A DNA stretch of 64,000 bases from Propioniciclava sinopodophylli (lineage in GTDB: Bacteria; Actinomycetota; Actinomycetes; Propionibacteriales; Propionibacteriaceae), in NCBI RefSeq assembly GCF_004324755.1, contig NZ_SDMQ01000003.1, positions 124,001-188,000 on the forward strand, given 5' to 3'. Positions 11,440 through 20,170 of the stretch are shown piece after piece; positions within the stretch are counted from its first letter, which is position 1; every line of letters begins with the position of its first letter. The notes under the pieces were generated by a model that was given only the letters and a program-made list of their open reading frames with translations, had not been told where the DNA came from and ran no database searches. The position numbers and the translations under genes were made by a program.

Positions 11440-12456
11440 ATGCGCGTTCTCGTCACCGGGGGTGCCGGTTACATCGGCTCTCACACCACCCTCGCCCTGT
11501 TGGAGTCCGGCCACGACGTGCTGGTGGTCGACGACCTGTCGAACTCCTCGGAGGAGTCGCTGCGACGCGTCGCCTCCCTCGTCGGGCGGGAGGCCCGGTT
11601 CGTCGAGGCGAACGTCCGCGACGAGGCGGCACTCGACGAGGCCTTCGCCTCCTTCTCCCCCGACGCCGTAATCCACTTCGCGGGCTGGAAGGCGGTCGGC
11701 GAGTCGACCCAGATCCCGCTCACGTACTACCGCGAGAACCTCGGCTCAACCTTCACGCTGCTGGACGCCATGGCCAAGCATGGCTGCAACCGCATCGTCT
11801 TCTCGTCCTCGGCGACCGTGTACGGCGAGGAGTCCGAGCCGCCCTTCGTCGAGGACGCCCCCACCGGCGCCACCAACCCCTACGGCCGCACGAAGGCGAT
11901 GATCGAGGAGATCCTGGCCGACGTGGCCGCGGCCCGGCCCGAGCTGGCCGTCGGCGTCCTGCGCTACTTCAATCCCATCGGCGCGCACGCCTCGGGCCGC
12001 ATCGGCGAGGATCCGAAGGGCATCCCCAACAACCTGCTGCCGTTCGTCGCGCAGGTGGCGTCCGGACGCCGCGACAAGCTGATGGTTTTCGGCGACGACT
12101 ACGACACCGCGGACGGCACGGGCGAGCGCGACTACATCCACGTCGTCGACCTCGCCGCGGGCCACCTCGCTGCCCTGGCGAAGCTGGAGACGGTCGAGGG
12201 CTACCACGTGTGGAACCTCGGCACAGGCAACCCGACGTCGGTGCTGCAGATCGTCAGGGCGTTCGAGGTTGCCGCGGGGGTGGAGATCCCCTACGAGGTC
12301 GTGGCCCGGCGTCCGGGTGACGTCGCGGCGTCGTTCGCGGACCCGACCAAGGCCCAGGCCGAACTCGGCTGGCGCGCCGAGCTGTCGGTCGAGCAGGCCT
12401 GCGCGGACACCTACCGCTGGCAGTCCGCCAACCCGAACGGCTACGCGGACGCCTGA
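11440..12456 (+). CDS. galE: UDP-glucose 4-epimerase
   Basis: Interconverts UDP-glucose and UDP-galactose for the Leloir pathway and for cell-envelope glycans. The 338-residue protein begins with the Rossmann motif TGGAGYIG (6-13), has the catalytic serine region FSSSATVYG (121-129) and the active-site Tyr148-x-x-x-Lys152, then the substrate segment R-Y-F-N-P-I-G-A-H. I chose the ATG at 11440, preceded by AAAGGA at 11429-11434, over an in-frame start seven codons upstream. It stands alone and converges on the AbiEi-like gene across a repeat-filled spacer. Confidence 0.95.
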   Translation: MRVLVTGGAGYIGSHTTLALLESGHDVLVVDDLSNSSEESLRRVASLVGREARFVEANVRDEAALDEAFASFSPDAVIHFAGWKAVGESTQIPLTYYRENLGSTFTLLDAMAKHGCNRIVFSSSATVYGEESEPPFVEDAPTGATNPYGRTKAMIEEILADVAAARPELAVGVLRYFNPIGAHASGRIGEDPKGIPNNLLPFVAQVASGRRDKLMVFGDDYDTADGTGERDYIHVVDLAAGHLAALAKLETVEGYHVWNLGTGNPTSVLQIVRAFEVAAGVEIPYEVVARRPGDVAASFADPTKAQAELGWRAELSVEQACADTYRWQSANPNGYADA

Positions 12457-12465
12457 GGCCGAGGC

Positions 12466-12500
12466 CCCTGAAATGCGAGCGAGGCGAGGCTCGAAGGGTC
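12466..12500. repeat. Dispersed palindromic element, intergenic copy
   Basis: Ten bases after the galE stop: CCCCTGAAATGCGAGCGAGG followed by CGAGGCTCGAAGGGTC. It is the same family as the copies inside the mannosyltransferase (5828-5886) and SRAP (48654-48690) genes, here outside any gene. Confidence 0.8.
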
Positions 12501-12535
12501 GAACCAAGATCCCGAAGGACCGCCCCAAACACAAC

Positions 12536-12595
12536 TGCACCTCGAAAGTGAATCTGCACCTGCTGGAGCGGGAGGAGATTCACTTTCGAGGTGCA
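12536..12595. repeat. Palindrome 3' of the AbiEi-like gene
   Basis: Perfect 20-bp arms (12536-12555 and 12576-12595; TGCACCTCGAAAGTGAATCT and its complement) around a 20-base loop containing TGCTGGAGC. A related palindrome lies on the other side of the gene at 13594-13659. It could also terminate both converging genes. Confidence 0.9.
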
Positions 12596-12605
12596 TCTGT
12601 CGACG

Positions 12606-13514
12606 TCACGGACGCCAGCCCTGCTGCTCGAGCGCCGTCCGCAGCAGGTGCCGCATGGCGCCCACGTCCCAGGCCTGGGACCAGCCCCAGCGTGTAACCC
12701 AGTACCCAGCTTGGCGGATCCTCTCCTGGCGCCGGTTCTGGGCGGCCATGACCGCCTCGGGCGTGGTGTCGGGGTCGTCGCCCGGGCGGTACTTGACCTC
12801 GCCGTCCATCTCGCCGATCAGCTTCCAGTCCTCCCAGCCGAAGTCGCCGCGGGCGATGATGCGTCCGTCCACCTCGATCGGCACTTGGGGCACCGGGCGG
12901 GGCAACCCCGTGCGCGCGATCGTCACGCGGCTCGCGGATTCGGCCACCGACTCCGAGCGAGCGTCAGTGAACAGGACGACCTGCCGTGCCCGGGCCATCC
13001 CCGCCGCGGGGCTGCTGGCCTCGACCGCTGCGGACAGCTCCAGCTTTGTCGTCCCGGCCGACAGCGCCTGGTCGGCGACGATGACCCCCCAGGTGAAGGG
13101 GGTGGTGCGGGCGAGGTCCGCGACCGTCCGCGCCAGTGACGTCACGCGGAGCTCACCGACGCTGACGACCTCGTCCGGCTCGAGGCGTGCACAGCGCAGG
13201 TGGTACGCGGGCGTCCGCCTGCCGCGGCCGGGGGGCGGCGTGGTGAGGTCCACGAGCGGCGGGTTGTCGTGCTGGACGGCCAGCCCGTGCGCGATCGCCG
13301 CCGACGCGTGCGACAGCACGACTGAATCCCGATGGGTGCTGAGCAGGGCAGCGGCCCGCCGCAGGTGTAGCTCCCGAGGGGACAGCTGGACCACCGGCGC
13401 GTAGACGCTGCGCGTGAGTCGGACGAGCTCGTCGGCAGCCACCGCCCGTCGGAGGTCGTACGACGTCCAGCCCTCGGCCTGCAGGGCGGAGAAGGGTCTC
13501 AACTGGGGGTCCAT
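12606..13514 (-). CDS. AbiEi-antitoxin-like protein with C-terminal endonuclease-like domain
   Basis: Protein of 302 residues. The N-terminal part (about 5-100; S-Y-D-L-R-R-A-V-A, then L-V-R-L-T-R-S-V-Y) looks like the winged-helix AbiEi domain of type IV abortive-infection antitoxins. The C-terminal third (V-D-G-R-I-I-A-R-G-D-F-G-W, then GEMDGEVKY about 242-250) looks like a DUF559/Vsr-type nuclease fold with a Asp...Glu-x-Lys pattern. Such solitary proteins are common in actinobacteria and have no proven role. No toxin partner is next to it. Start chosen at 13514; a longer reading from 13601 would run into the 5' palindrome. It is bracketed by related palindromes, which suggests a cassette. 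Confidence 0.7.
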   Translation of the reverse strand: MDPQLRPFSALQAEGWTSYDLRRAVAADELVRLTRSVYAPVVQLSPRELHLRRAAALLSTHRDSVVLSHASAAIAHGLAVQHDNPPLVDLTTPPPGRGRRTPAYHLRCARLEPDEVVSVGELRVTSLARTVADLARTTPFTWGVIVADQALSAGTTKLELSAAVEASSPAAGMARARQVVLFTDARSESVAESASRVTIARTGLPRPVPQVPIEVDGRIIARGDFGWEDWKLIGEMDGEVKYRPGDDPDTTPEAVMAAQNRRQERIRQAGYWVTRWGWSQAWDVGAMRHLLRTALEQQGWRP

Positions 13515-13593
13515 GCGTCCAGCCAAGCGGGTCGGACGCCCCGTGTGACCGCCAGCGACCGGATCTGTGGACAACTCCGGACGCCGGACACAC

Positions 13594-13659
13594 AGATGCA
13601 CCTCGAAAATGAATCTGCACCCGCTGGAGCAGGTGCAGATTCACTTTCGAGGAGCATCT
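13594..13659. repeat. Palindrome 5' of the AbiEi-like gene
   Basis: 28-base arms (13594-13621 and 13632-13659) with two mismatches and a 10-base loop. Core words TGCACCTCGAAA and GAATCTGCACC are shared with 12536-12595. The adjacent malic enzyme gene ends at 13678. Confidence 0.9.
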
Positions 13660-13677
13660 ATCCCAACTCCCCGGTCA

Positions 13678-15396
13678 TCAGTCCTCGATGATCAACTCGG
13701 GGTAGACGGGCTGCCACATGGCGTCGAAGACCTCCTGCACGGGGTCGGTGAGGGGCTCACCGGCGACGCCCTCGGCCTCGGCCGCCTTGGCGACGGCGAT
13801 CGCGACGGTCGCGGACACGCGACGCAGGTCGTTCAGGGCCGGCAGGATCGACTGGCCGGGACGGCTGATCCGCACCAGCGAGGCCAGCGCCTGCGCGGCA
13901 GCGCCGATCATGCCGTCGGTGACCCGCGAGGCCCGGCAGACCGAGACGCCCAGCCCCAGCCCCGGAAAGATGAACGCGTTGTTGGCCTGGGCGATCGTGT
14001 ACTCCACGCCCTCGTACCGGACCGGGTCGAAGGGCGACCCGGTGGCGATGAGCGCCCGCCCGGACGTCCACTCCAGCAGGTGGGCCGGGGTGGCCTCGAC
14101 CAGCGAGGTCGGGTTCGACAGCGGCATGATGATCGGCCGCTCGGTGTGGGAGGCCAGGTCGGTCACGATCTCCTGCGTGAACGACCCCGGCTGCGCCGAC
14201 GTGCCGATCAGGATCGTCGGGTGCACGTTGCGCACCACGTCGGCCAGCCCGATGTGGCCGGGCTCGTCGAGGGTCCAGTGCTCGACCTCGCCGTGGGCCC
14301 GACCGTAGGGCCGCTGGAAGTCGCGCGCCTTCGCGCCCGGGGCGTCCGTGACGAGGCCACGGCTGGCAGTGACCCAGAACCGCTGGCGTACCTGCTCGGG
14401 GGTCAGCCCCTCGGCGACCATGAGGTCGACCAGCAGGTCGGCGATGCCGATGCCGGCCGTCCCGGCCCCGTGGATCACGACGCGCTGCGCGGAGAGCTTC
14501 TCGCCCTTGGCGCGCACCCCGGCGAGCGCGGCGGCCCCGACGACGGCCGCGGTGCCCTGCACGTCGTCGTTGAAGGTGCACACCTTGTCGCGGTAGGTGG
14601 TCAGGATCCGGTGGGCGTTGTCGGCGCCGAAGTCCTCCCAGTGGATCATCGCGTGCGGGAACACCCGCTGGACCCCGGCCACGAACTCCTCGATGAACGC
14701 GTCGTAGCGCTCACCGCGCACGCGCGCCTGGCGCAGGCCCAGGTAGAGGTCGTCGTTGAGCAGGCGCAGGTTGTCGGTGCCGACGTCGAGCACGACCGGC
14801 ACCATGCGGTTCGGGTCGACGCCCGCCGCCGCGGTGTAGAGGCTCTTCTTGCCCAGGCAGATCTCGACGCCGCCGACCCCTTGGTCGCCGATGCCGAGGA
14901 TGCCCTCCGAATCGGTGACGATGACGATGTCGACGTCCTCGGGGCGGCGGCCGATGGCGAGCAGCGACTCGTCGATCACCTCGGGGGCGTTGATGTTGAG
15001 GAAGACGCCGTTGACCTGGCGGAACATCATGCTGAACTCGAGGATCGCGTCGCCGATCGTGGGCGTGTAGATGATCGGCATCATCTCCTCGAGGTGCTCG
15101 CTCACCAGCCGGTAGAACAAGACGGTGTTGCGGTCGCGCAGCCCGCGCAGGTAGGCGAACTGCTGCAGCGGGTTGCCCGCGGCGAGGAAGCGCTGGTACG
15201 TGCGGTGAAGCTGGCCCTCCAACGGGGTGGAGTGGGCGGGCAGCAGGCCGACGAGGCCGAGCCTGCGGCGCTCCTCGGGCGTGAACGCCGTGCCGCGGTT
15301 CAGCCGCGGGATGCGTAGCACGGCGCTCCCTCGGACGTTGACCTTGACCCGGGTTCCGTGGTTGCCGGGAAGGATTTCGTACGCGCGCTCAGCCAT
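13678..15396 (-). CDS. NAD-dependent malic enzyme
   Basis: Oxidative decarboxylation of malate to pyruvate with NAD+. The 572-residue length is that of the large bacterial/eukaryotic form (MaeA type). Key regions: the substrate-binding Tyr region MMPIIYTPTIGDA (about 105-117), the V-T-D-S-E-G-I-L-G-I-G-D-Q-G segment (about 162-175), the metal-binding E-D-F (about 246-248) and FNDDVQGTAAVV (about 267-278), with the NAD-binding G-A-G-T-A-G-I-G near 302-309. It starts with ATG at 15396, nine bases after the Nudix gene's stop, so co-transcription is likely. In a propionate-forming organism it would link C4 acids and pyruvate (inference). Confidence 0.95.
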   Translation of the reverse strand: MAERAYEILPGNHGTRVKVNVRGSAVLRIPRLNRGTAFTPEERRRLGLVGLLPAHSTPLEGQLHRTYQRFLAAGNPLQQFAYLRGLRDRNTVLFYRLVSEHLEEMMPIIYTPTIGDAILEFSMMFRQVNGVFLNINAPEVIDESLLAIGRRPEDVDIVIVTDSEGILGIGDQGVGGVEICLGKKSLYTAAAGVDPNRMVPVVLDVGTDNLRLLNDDLYLGLRQARVRGERYDAFIEEFVAGVQRVFPHAMIHWEDFGADNAHRILTTYRDKVCTFNDDVQGTAAVVGAAALAGVRAKGEKLSAQRVVIHGAGTAGIGIADLLVDLMVAEGLTPEQVRQRFWVTASRGLVTDAPGAKARDFQRPYGRAHGEVEHWTLDEPGHIGLADVVRNVHPTILIGTSAQPGSFTQEIVTDLASHTERPIIMPLSNPTSLVEATPAHLLEWTSGRALIATGSPFDPVRYEGVEYTIAQANNAFIFPGLGLGVSVCRASRVTDGMIGAAAQALASLVRISRPGQSILPALNDLRRVSATVAIAVAKAAEAEGVAGEPLTDPVQEVFDAMWQPVYPELIIED

Positions 15397-15405
15397 GGGC
15401 CGAGC

Positions 15406-15894
15406 CTAGAGGAGCGTGACGCTCCAGCCGGCGGGGTGTCCGTCCGCGTAGGGCATGACACCGTGGAACTGGGTGATGTGCTCGTCGAACACCAGCGGCA
15501 GCCAGGTGGGGTCGCCCTCCCACAACGGCAGCGCGCCACCGAGCAGGTTGGCCAAAGGCACCCAGTGCAGGGTCCCCTCCTCGTTCGACGCCGGCGGCTC
15601 GCCGGCGAAGGCGTCCACGATGAAGACGAACCCGAACCAGTCCTCGCCGCCGGCGCCGAAGCCGGGCCACGAGATCGTCCCGCGCAGGCGCAGGGCGGTG
15701 GCCTCGATGCCGGCCTCCTCGCGCAGTTCGCGGCGCATGCCGGCGACGACGTCCTCGCCCGGTTCGAGCTTGCCGCCCAGCCCGTTGTACTTGCCGAGGT
15801 GGGCGTCGCCGTCGCGGAACGTCCTGTGCACCAGCAGCACCTCGTCGCCGCGCACGACGTAGGCCAGCGTCCCGACGATCGGGGTGTAGGGCAT
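15406..15894 (-). CDS. Nudix hydrolase, 8-oxo-dGTP diphosphatase-like
   Basis: Hydrolyses nucleoside diphosphate derivatives. The 162-residue protein has the Nudix box G-x5-E-x7-R-E-x2-E-E-x-G at about residues 40-62 (GGKLEPGEDVVAGMRRELRE followed by EAG), where the glutamates bind Mg2+. The C-terminal D-E-H-I-T-Q-F-H-G-V resembles MutT/NUDT1-type 8-oxo-dGTPases. The ATG at 15894 abuts the EamA transporter stop (15895), so the two are coupled. The precise substrate is an inference from family resemblance. Confidence 0.85.
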   Translation of the reverse strand: MPYTPIVGTLAYVVRGDEVLLVHRTFRDGDAHLGKYNGLGGKLEPGEDVVAGMRRELREEAGIEATALRLRGTISWPGFGAGGEDWFGFVFIVDAFAGEPPASNEEGTLHWVPLANLLGGALPLWEGDPTWLPLVFDEHITQFHGVMPYADGHPAGWSVTLL

Positions 15895-16863
15895 TCAGTC
15901 CTCCCGCAGCGCGGTCGAGGGCGGCTCGGGCACCGGGACGACCGTGGGTTGGCCGGACGCCGCGCGCTCGGCCTCGCGCGCCCGGTCGGCCCTCGTCGGC
16001 ACCTGGGCGAGCAGGATGCCGGCCATCATCATCGCGGCGCCGAAATAGCCCTGCAGCGACAGGCGCTCGCCGAGGAACAGCGCCCCGCCGACCGCCCCCC
16101 ACATCGCCTCAAGCGACATGATCATCGCCGCGACGGACGCCCGCGCGTACCGCTGCCCGACCACCTGCAGGGTGAACCCGACGCCGGTCGACAGCAGGCC
16201 GGCGAACAGGACGGCCCCCAGGGCGGGCAGCAGGCCCGCGAAGGGGGCGTCCTCGGCGAACGGGGCGACCACGGCCGACAGCGTCGCCATCACGAGGAAC
16301 TGCGCCACCGACAGCCGGATCGGGTCGACGTGGGCCGCGACGCGCCCGACGCCGAGGATGTGGAACGTCCAGAAGAGGGTGCCCACCAGCACGAGCAGGT
16401 CGCCTGGGCCGATGCCCGTGCCGGTCCACGTGAGCAGGAAGAGGCCGGGCACGGCCAGCGCGATGCCGAGCCAGGTGAACACGCCGGTGTGCTGGCCGAG
16501 GAACCGGCCGGCCACGGGCACGAGCACCATGTAGAGGCCGGTCACGAACGCCGCGTTACCGGCGGTGGTCTGCTCGACGCCCAGCTGCTGCAGGGTCTGG
16601 CCGCCGAAGAACATCAGGCCGATGAACACGCCAGGGCGGGCCACCCGAGCCCAGGCCGCGCGCGCCTCGAAGGGGCTGATCCGGGCGCGCCGGTCGAGGA
16701 ACCACACCAGAGGCAGCAGCGCGGCCGCCCCGAGGAACCCGCGTGCCGCGTTGAACGAGTAGGCACCCAGGTGCTCGGCGCCCAGCCGCTGGGCCACGAA
16801 GGCGAAACCCCAGATGACCGAGCAGAGCAGCAGCAACAGGTACGAGCGCGTCGCCCTCGACAT
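15895..16863 (-). CDS. EamA/DMT-family membrane transporter
   Basis: Ten-helix membrane protein of 322 residues made of two EamA repeats (about 5-140 and 150-285), as in the RhtA/YdcZ drug/metabolite exporters. The second repeat shows the usual T-G-V-G-F-T-L-Q-V-V-G-Q-R-Y-A pattern before A-M-I-M-S-L-E. The tail (about 290-322) is hydrophilic and proline-rich. The ATG at 16863 is three bases after the tsaD stop, so it is read from the end of the t6A operon. The substrate cannot be inferred. Confidence 0.9.
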   Translation of the reverse strand: MSRATRSYLLLLLCSVIWGFAFVAQRLGAEHLGAYSFNAARGFLGAAALLPLVWFLDRRARISPFEARAAWARVARPGVFIGLMFFGGQTLQQLGVEQTTAGNAAFVTGLYMVLVPVAGRFLGQHTGVFTWLGIALAVPGLFLLTWTGTGIGPGDLLVLVGTLFWTFHILGVGRVAAHVDPIRLSVAQFLVMATLSAVVAPFAEDAPFAGLLPALGAVLFAGLLSTGVGFTLQVVGQRYARASVAAMIMSLEAMWGAVGGALFLGERLSLQGYFGAAMMMAGILLAQVPTRADRAREAERAASGQPTVVPVPEPPSTALRED

Positions 16864-16865
16864 GC

Positions 16866-17909
16866 TCAGACCAGCACGGTCGAGATCGGCAGGCCCGAGT
16901 TGGCGCCGATGTCGAGCGAACTCGGGCGGTGCCCGCGCCGGACGACCTCGGCCCCCAGCGCCGCCATCATCGCCCCGTTGTCGGTGCACAGGCCCGGCCG
17001 CGGACGCCGCACGGTCACCCCGCGCCCCTCGGCACGCTCGGCGAGCAGCCCGCGCAGCCGCGAGTTCGCGGCGACGCCGCCGCCCAGCACGATGGTGTCC
17101 AGGCCGAAGTGGTCGCACATGTCCATGGCCTTGGCCGTCAGCACGTCGGCGACCGCCTCCTGGAAGGAGGCTGCCACGTCGGCGTCCGCGAACGGACGCC
17201 CGGCGCGCCGCTCGGTCTCCACCCACCGGGAGACGGCGGTCTTGAGCCCCGAGAACGAGAAGTCGAAGCGGTGCTTCTCCAGGTCGTGCCTGGCCGTCAG
17301 CCCGCGTGGAAACGCGATCGCCCGCGGGTCGCCGTCGGCGGCCACCTTGTCGATCACGGGGCCGCCCGGGTAGCCCATGCCGAGCAGGCGGGCAACCTTG
17401 TCGTAGGCCTCCCCCGCGGCGTCGTCGATGGTCGAGCCCACCTCGGTGATCTGCGACGTGATGTCGTCGATGACCAGCAGCGACGTGTGCCCGCCGGAGA
17501 CCAGCAGCGCGCCGAAGCGCTCCGGCAGCGGCCCGTGGTCGAGCAGGTCGACGGCGACGTGGCCGACGAGGTGGTTCAGCCCGTACAGGGGCTTGTCGAG
17601 CGCGACGGCGAGCGCCTTGGCCGCCGACAGCCCCACGACGAGCGCCCCCATCAGGCCGGGGCCGGCGGTGACGCAGACGCCGTCCACCTCGGAGGCGTCC
17701 ACGTCGGCTGCCTGCAGCGCACGGCGCAGCGTCGGCACCATGGCCTGCAGGTGCGCCCGCGAGGCAACCTCGGGCACGACCCCGCCGAAGCGGACGTGCT
17801 GCTCCACCGAGCTGGCGACCTCGTTGGCCAGCAACTCGCGCCCGCGGACGACGGCCACGCCGGTCTCGTCGCAGCTCGACTCGATGCCGATCACCAGGGG
17901 TTCGCTCAT
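16866..17909 (-). CDS. tsaD: tRNA N6-adenosine threonylcarbamoyltransferase TsaD
   Basis: Transfers the threonylcarbamoyl group to A37 of ANN-decoding tRNAs, forming t6A with TsaB and TsaE. The 347-residue protein has an ASKHA fold; the metal-binding pair is His113 and His117 in NHLVGH. The N-terminal phosphate loop (GIESSCDET, 8-16) and the C-terminal [11 protein letters not shown] are intact. Its ATG overlaps the rimI stop by three bases. Gene order GNAT-tsaE, tsaB, rimI, tsaD is complete here except for tsaC, which is elsewhere. Confidence 0.97.
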   Translation of the reverse strand: MSEPLVIGIESSCDETGVAVVRGRELLANEVASSVEQHVRFGGVVPEVASRAHLQAMVPTLRRALQAADVDASEVDGVCVTAGPGLMGALVVGLSAAKALAVALDKPLYGLNHLVGHVAVDLLDHGPLPERFGALLVSGGHTSLLVIDDITSQITEVGSTIDDAAGEAYDKVARLLGMGYPGGPVIDKVAADGDPRAIAFPRGLTARHDLEKHRFDFSFSGLKTAVSRWVETERRAGRPFADADVAASFQEAVADVLTAKAMDMCDHFGLDTIVLGGGVAANSRLRGLLAERAEGRGVTVRRPRPGLCTDNGAMMAALGAEVVRRGHRPSSLDIGANSGLPISTVLV

Positions 17910-18349
17910 GACTCACTCTCCAGGGGCAGCTCCATGACCAGGGCGTCCAGCCCGCTGCCGTAGTAGTTCCTGCGGCGCGCCAGCACCATGAAGCCGAGGT
18001 CCTCGTACAGCCGGATCGCGGGGCTGTTCCGCTCCTCGACCTCCAGCAGGACGCGGCGGGCGCCGACCTGCTCGGCCCACTCCATGCCGGCGGCGATCAG
18101 GCGGCGGGCGATGCCCTCGCGCCGGTGGGCGGGGTGCACGACGACGCGGTTGAGGTCGGCGACGTCCTCGAGCCAGTGAAAGGTCGCGACGCCGAGAAGT
18201 CGGCCCCACCGGTCCTTGTTGACGAGCGTGAGGGCACGGTCGGCGACGAGTTCCTCGGCCCACGTGCGGGCGCTCCACCGGGCGTCGGTGAACTCCTCCT
18301 CGAGCGTGACGATCTGGGCCAGGTCGCTGCCCACGGCCAGCGTGATCAC
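17906..18349 (-). CDS. rimI: Ribosomal protein S18-alanine N-acetyltransferase RimI
   Basis: GNAT-fold acetyltransferase of 147 residues that acetylates the N terminus of ribosomal protein S18 in the characterised family member. The acetyl-CoA loop R76-R-E-G-I-A-R-R-L and the C-terminal [13 protein letters not shown] are clear. I set the start at the GTG at 18349, which overlaps the tsaB stop as GTGA; the frame stays open upstream but only as antisense-like low-quality sequence. Its place between tsaB and tsaD is the usual one. Confidence 0.9.
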   Translation of the reverse strand: MITLAVGSDLAQIVTLEEEFTDARWSARTWAEELVADRALTLVNKDRWGRLLGVATFHWLEDVADLNRVVVHPAHRREGIARRLIAAGMEWAEQVGARRVLLEVEERNSPAIRLYEDLGFMVLARRRNYYGSGLDALVMELPLESES

Positions 18350-18990
18350 CGCGTCCGCCGCAGGGAGAGGCGCGGTTGCGGCAGCGCCGACTTCACCCTG
18401 GTGGGCACCTCGGCGTCCGGACGCCGCAGGTACAGAGGCTCCAGCCCGGCGTCGGGGAGGTCGGCGGCGGCCAGCCAGCCGGCGTCCAACTGGGTGGGGC
18501 CGGTGACGGCACCGACGAGGTGGGCGCCCGGTCCGGCCAACGGCAGGGCGGGCAGCGTGTCGGGGGCGGCGACATCGGGGCCGGACAGGCGGCGTCCGGC
18601 GCCGTCGTAGCGGGCCCAGAACACCTCCTTGCGGCGGGCGTCGGAGACGACGAGGAACTCCTCGGGCGCCCCGGCGGACGCCCACTCGGCGGCTACGGCG
18701 TCCAGCGAGCAGGCGCCCGCGACGGGCACGGCGAGCACCTCGGCGAGCGTGAGCGCGGTGACGACGCCGACGCGCAGGCCGGTGAACGGCCCGGGGCCGA
18801 CGCCGGCGACGATGCGCTCGACATCGGCCAGTGCGACGCCCGCTTCGGCGGCGACGCGCTGCACGAGCGGCATGAGCTCCTCGGCGTGGGCTCGGGTGTC
18901 GTCGACACGCGCGGAGGCGACGATGCGGCCGTCCACGGCGATCGCGGCGGCGACGACGGTCGAGGTGTCGACGGCGAGCGTGGTGGTCAT
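18346..18990 (-). CDS. tsaB: tRNA t6A modification protein TsaB
   Basis: Non-catalytic partner of TsaD in t6A formation, 214 residues. It begins with the ASKHA phosphate-1 segment (LAVDTSTVVAAAIA, 5-18) and contains the conserved G-x-G-P-G-P-F-T-G-L-R-V-G at about 63-75. The C-terminal half is the shortened, variable lobe typical of TsaB. Its ATG overlaps the stop of the GNAT-TsaE gene (18987) and its stop overlaps the rimI GTG, so translation of the four genes is coupled. Confidence 0.95.
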   Translation of the reverse strand: MTTTLAVDTSTVVAAAIAVDGRIVASARVDDTRAHAEELMPLVQRVAAEAGVALADVERIVAGVGPGPFTGLRVGVVTALTLAEVLAVPVAGACSLDAVAAEWASAGAPEEFLVVSDARRKEVFWARYDGAGRRLSGPDVAAPDTLPALPLAGPGAHLVGAVTGPTQLDAGWLAAADLPDAGLEPLYLRRPDAEVPTRVKSALPQPRLSLRRTR

Positions 18991-20018
18991 GGCGTCTCCT
19001 CGGGGGTCTTTGGGGTGCGTCCTGCGCGGCTCGCCGGCGCTCGCACCCCGGGAACCGCCTGGGCGGCCTCAGCCAGCGCCGTGCGGCTCCAGCGGGGGCC
19101 GATGGGGGTCAGGAACACCCAGCGGGTCTCGTCCTCGGGGTCGATTCCGCGGCGGATGTCGATCTCCAGGCGCCCCGGGGCGAGACCCTCGGCGACGCCG
19201 GCACCCCATTCGACGAGCGTCACGGCGGTGTCGAGGGACTCCTCGAGGTCGATGTCCTCCAGCTCGGCGAACGAGCCGAGCCGGTAGGCGTCCACGTGCA
19301 CGAGCGCGGGCCCGTCTCCCTGCGCGGGGTGGACGCGCGAGAGCACGAACGTCGGCGAGATGACCGGGCCCACGACGCCCAGGCCGGCGCCGATGCCCTG
19401 GGTGAGGGTGGTCTTGCCCGCCCCGAGGTCACCGGAGGCGATGATGAGATCGCCCGCGCGCAGGACGCCTGCGAGCCGCTCCCCCAGCGCACGCATGGCG
19501 TCGGCGTCCGGCACCTCGACCGCGACCGGGAGCGACCGCGCCATGACGATGCAGTTGCCCTCCTCGTCGTCGGGGGCGAAGCCGTGCTTGGCCCACCAGG
19601 CCAGGATCTGCGGGAACTCCTTGCGGGCCAACAGGTGCACGTGCTCCTCGCCGGAGGCGGCCAGATGCTCCAGGACGACGCCGACGAGGAACGAGGCGAT
19701 CCCCTGCTCGCGGAACCGGGGCAGGACGCCGACGCGGCCCAGGCGCATGGCGCCGAGCTGGCGGGCGGCCATGACCAGCCCGGCGGGGACGCCGTCGATG
19801 AAGGCGAGGTAACCGGTGCCGTGCGCGATGCGGGCACGGACGGAGGCGAGGTCGTCGCCGAGCGCCTCGGGGGCCTCCCCGACGACGGGGCGGGCGCGGA
19901 AGGCCGCGTGCATGAGCTCGAGCGCCACCTCGGCGTCCGCCAGGTCGGCCAGGCGCACGGTCAACTCGCTGCCATCGGGCAGCAGGGCGGCGGCGAGCTC
20001 GTGGGCGTCGTGGGACAT
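18987..20018 (-). CDS. tsaE: GNAT acetyltransferase-TsaE fusion protein
   Basis: A 343-residue two-domain protein. The N-terminal part (about 18-162) is a GNAT acetyltransferase (V-G-V-L-P-R-F-R-E-Q-G-I-A-S-F). The C-terminal part (about 170-315) is TsaE, the ATPase that supports TsaB-TsaD, with Walker A G196DLGAGKT203, the SPTF loop (221-224), HVDAYRL (241-247) and VEWG (269-272). TsaE alone is usually about 150 residues. It heads the t6A operon and starts at ATG 20018; a TAAGAT box (complement of 20058-20063) may be its -10. The last 25 residues are encoded by a short inverted repeat (about 19013-19050). Confidence 0.93.
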   Translation of the reverse strand: MSHDAHELAAALLPDGSELTVRLADLADAEVALELMHAAFRARPVVGEAPEALGDDLASVRARIAHGTGYLAFIDGVPAGLVMAARQLGAMRLGRVGVLPRFREQGIASFLVGVVLEHLAASGEEHVHLLARKEFPQILAWWAKHGFAPDDEEGNCIVMARSLPVAVEVPDADAMRALGERLAGVLRAGDLIIASGDLGAGKTTLTQGIGAGLGVVGPVISPTFVLSRVHPAQGDGPALVHVDAYRLGSFAELEDIDLEESLDTAVTLVEWGAGVAEGLAPGRLEIDIRRGIDPEDETRWVFLTPIGPRWSRTALAEAAQAVPGVRAPASRAGRTPKTPEETP

Positions 20019-20170
20019 GGGGACCTTCGTGCAGGAGGCGGGAGAAAAACCCGACCCATCTTACCCCAGCGCCCCCACCCGGTGGGAGGGCGCCCGCGCG
20101 TCACCCGCCGTTCACCGACACGCCACGCAACTGAGGGCAACGATGCACGTTGACAAGGTGTCATACGGGT

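Noticed and set aside
13515-13601. A longer start (13601) for the AbiEi-like gene
   Set aside because: It would begin inside the 5' palindrome and add 29 residues with no counterpart in the family; the ATG at 13514 starts the conserved part.
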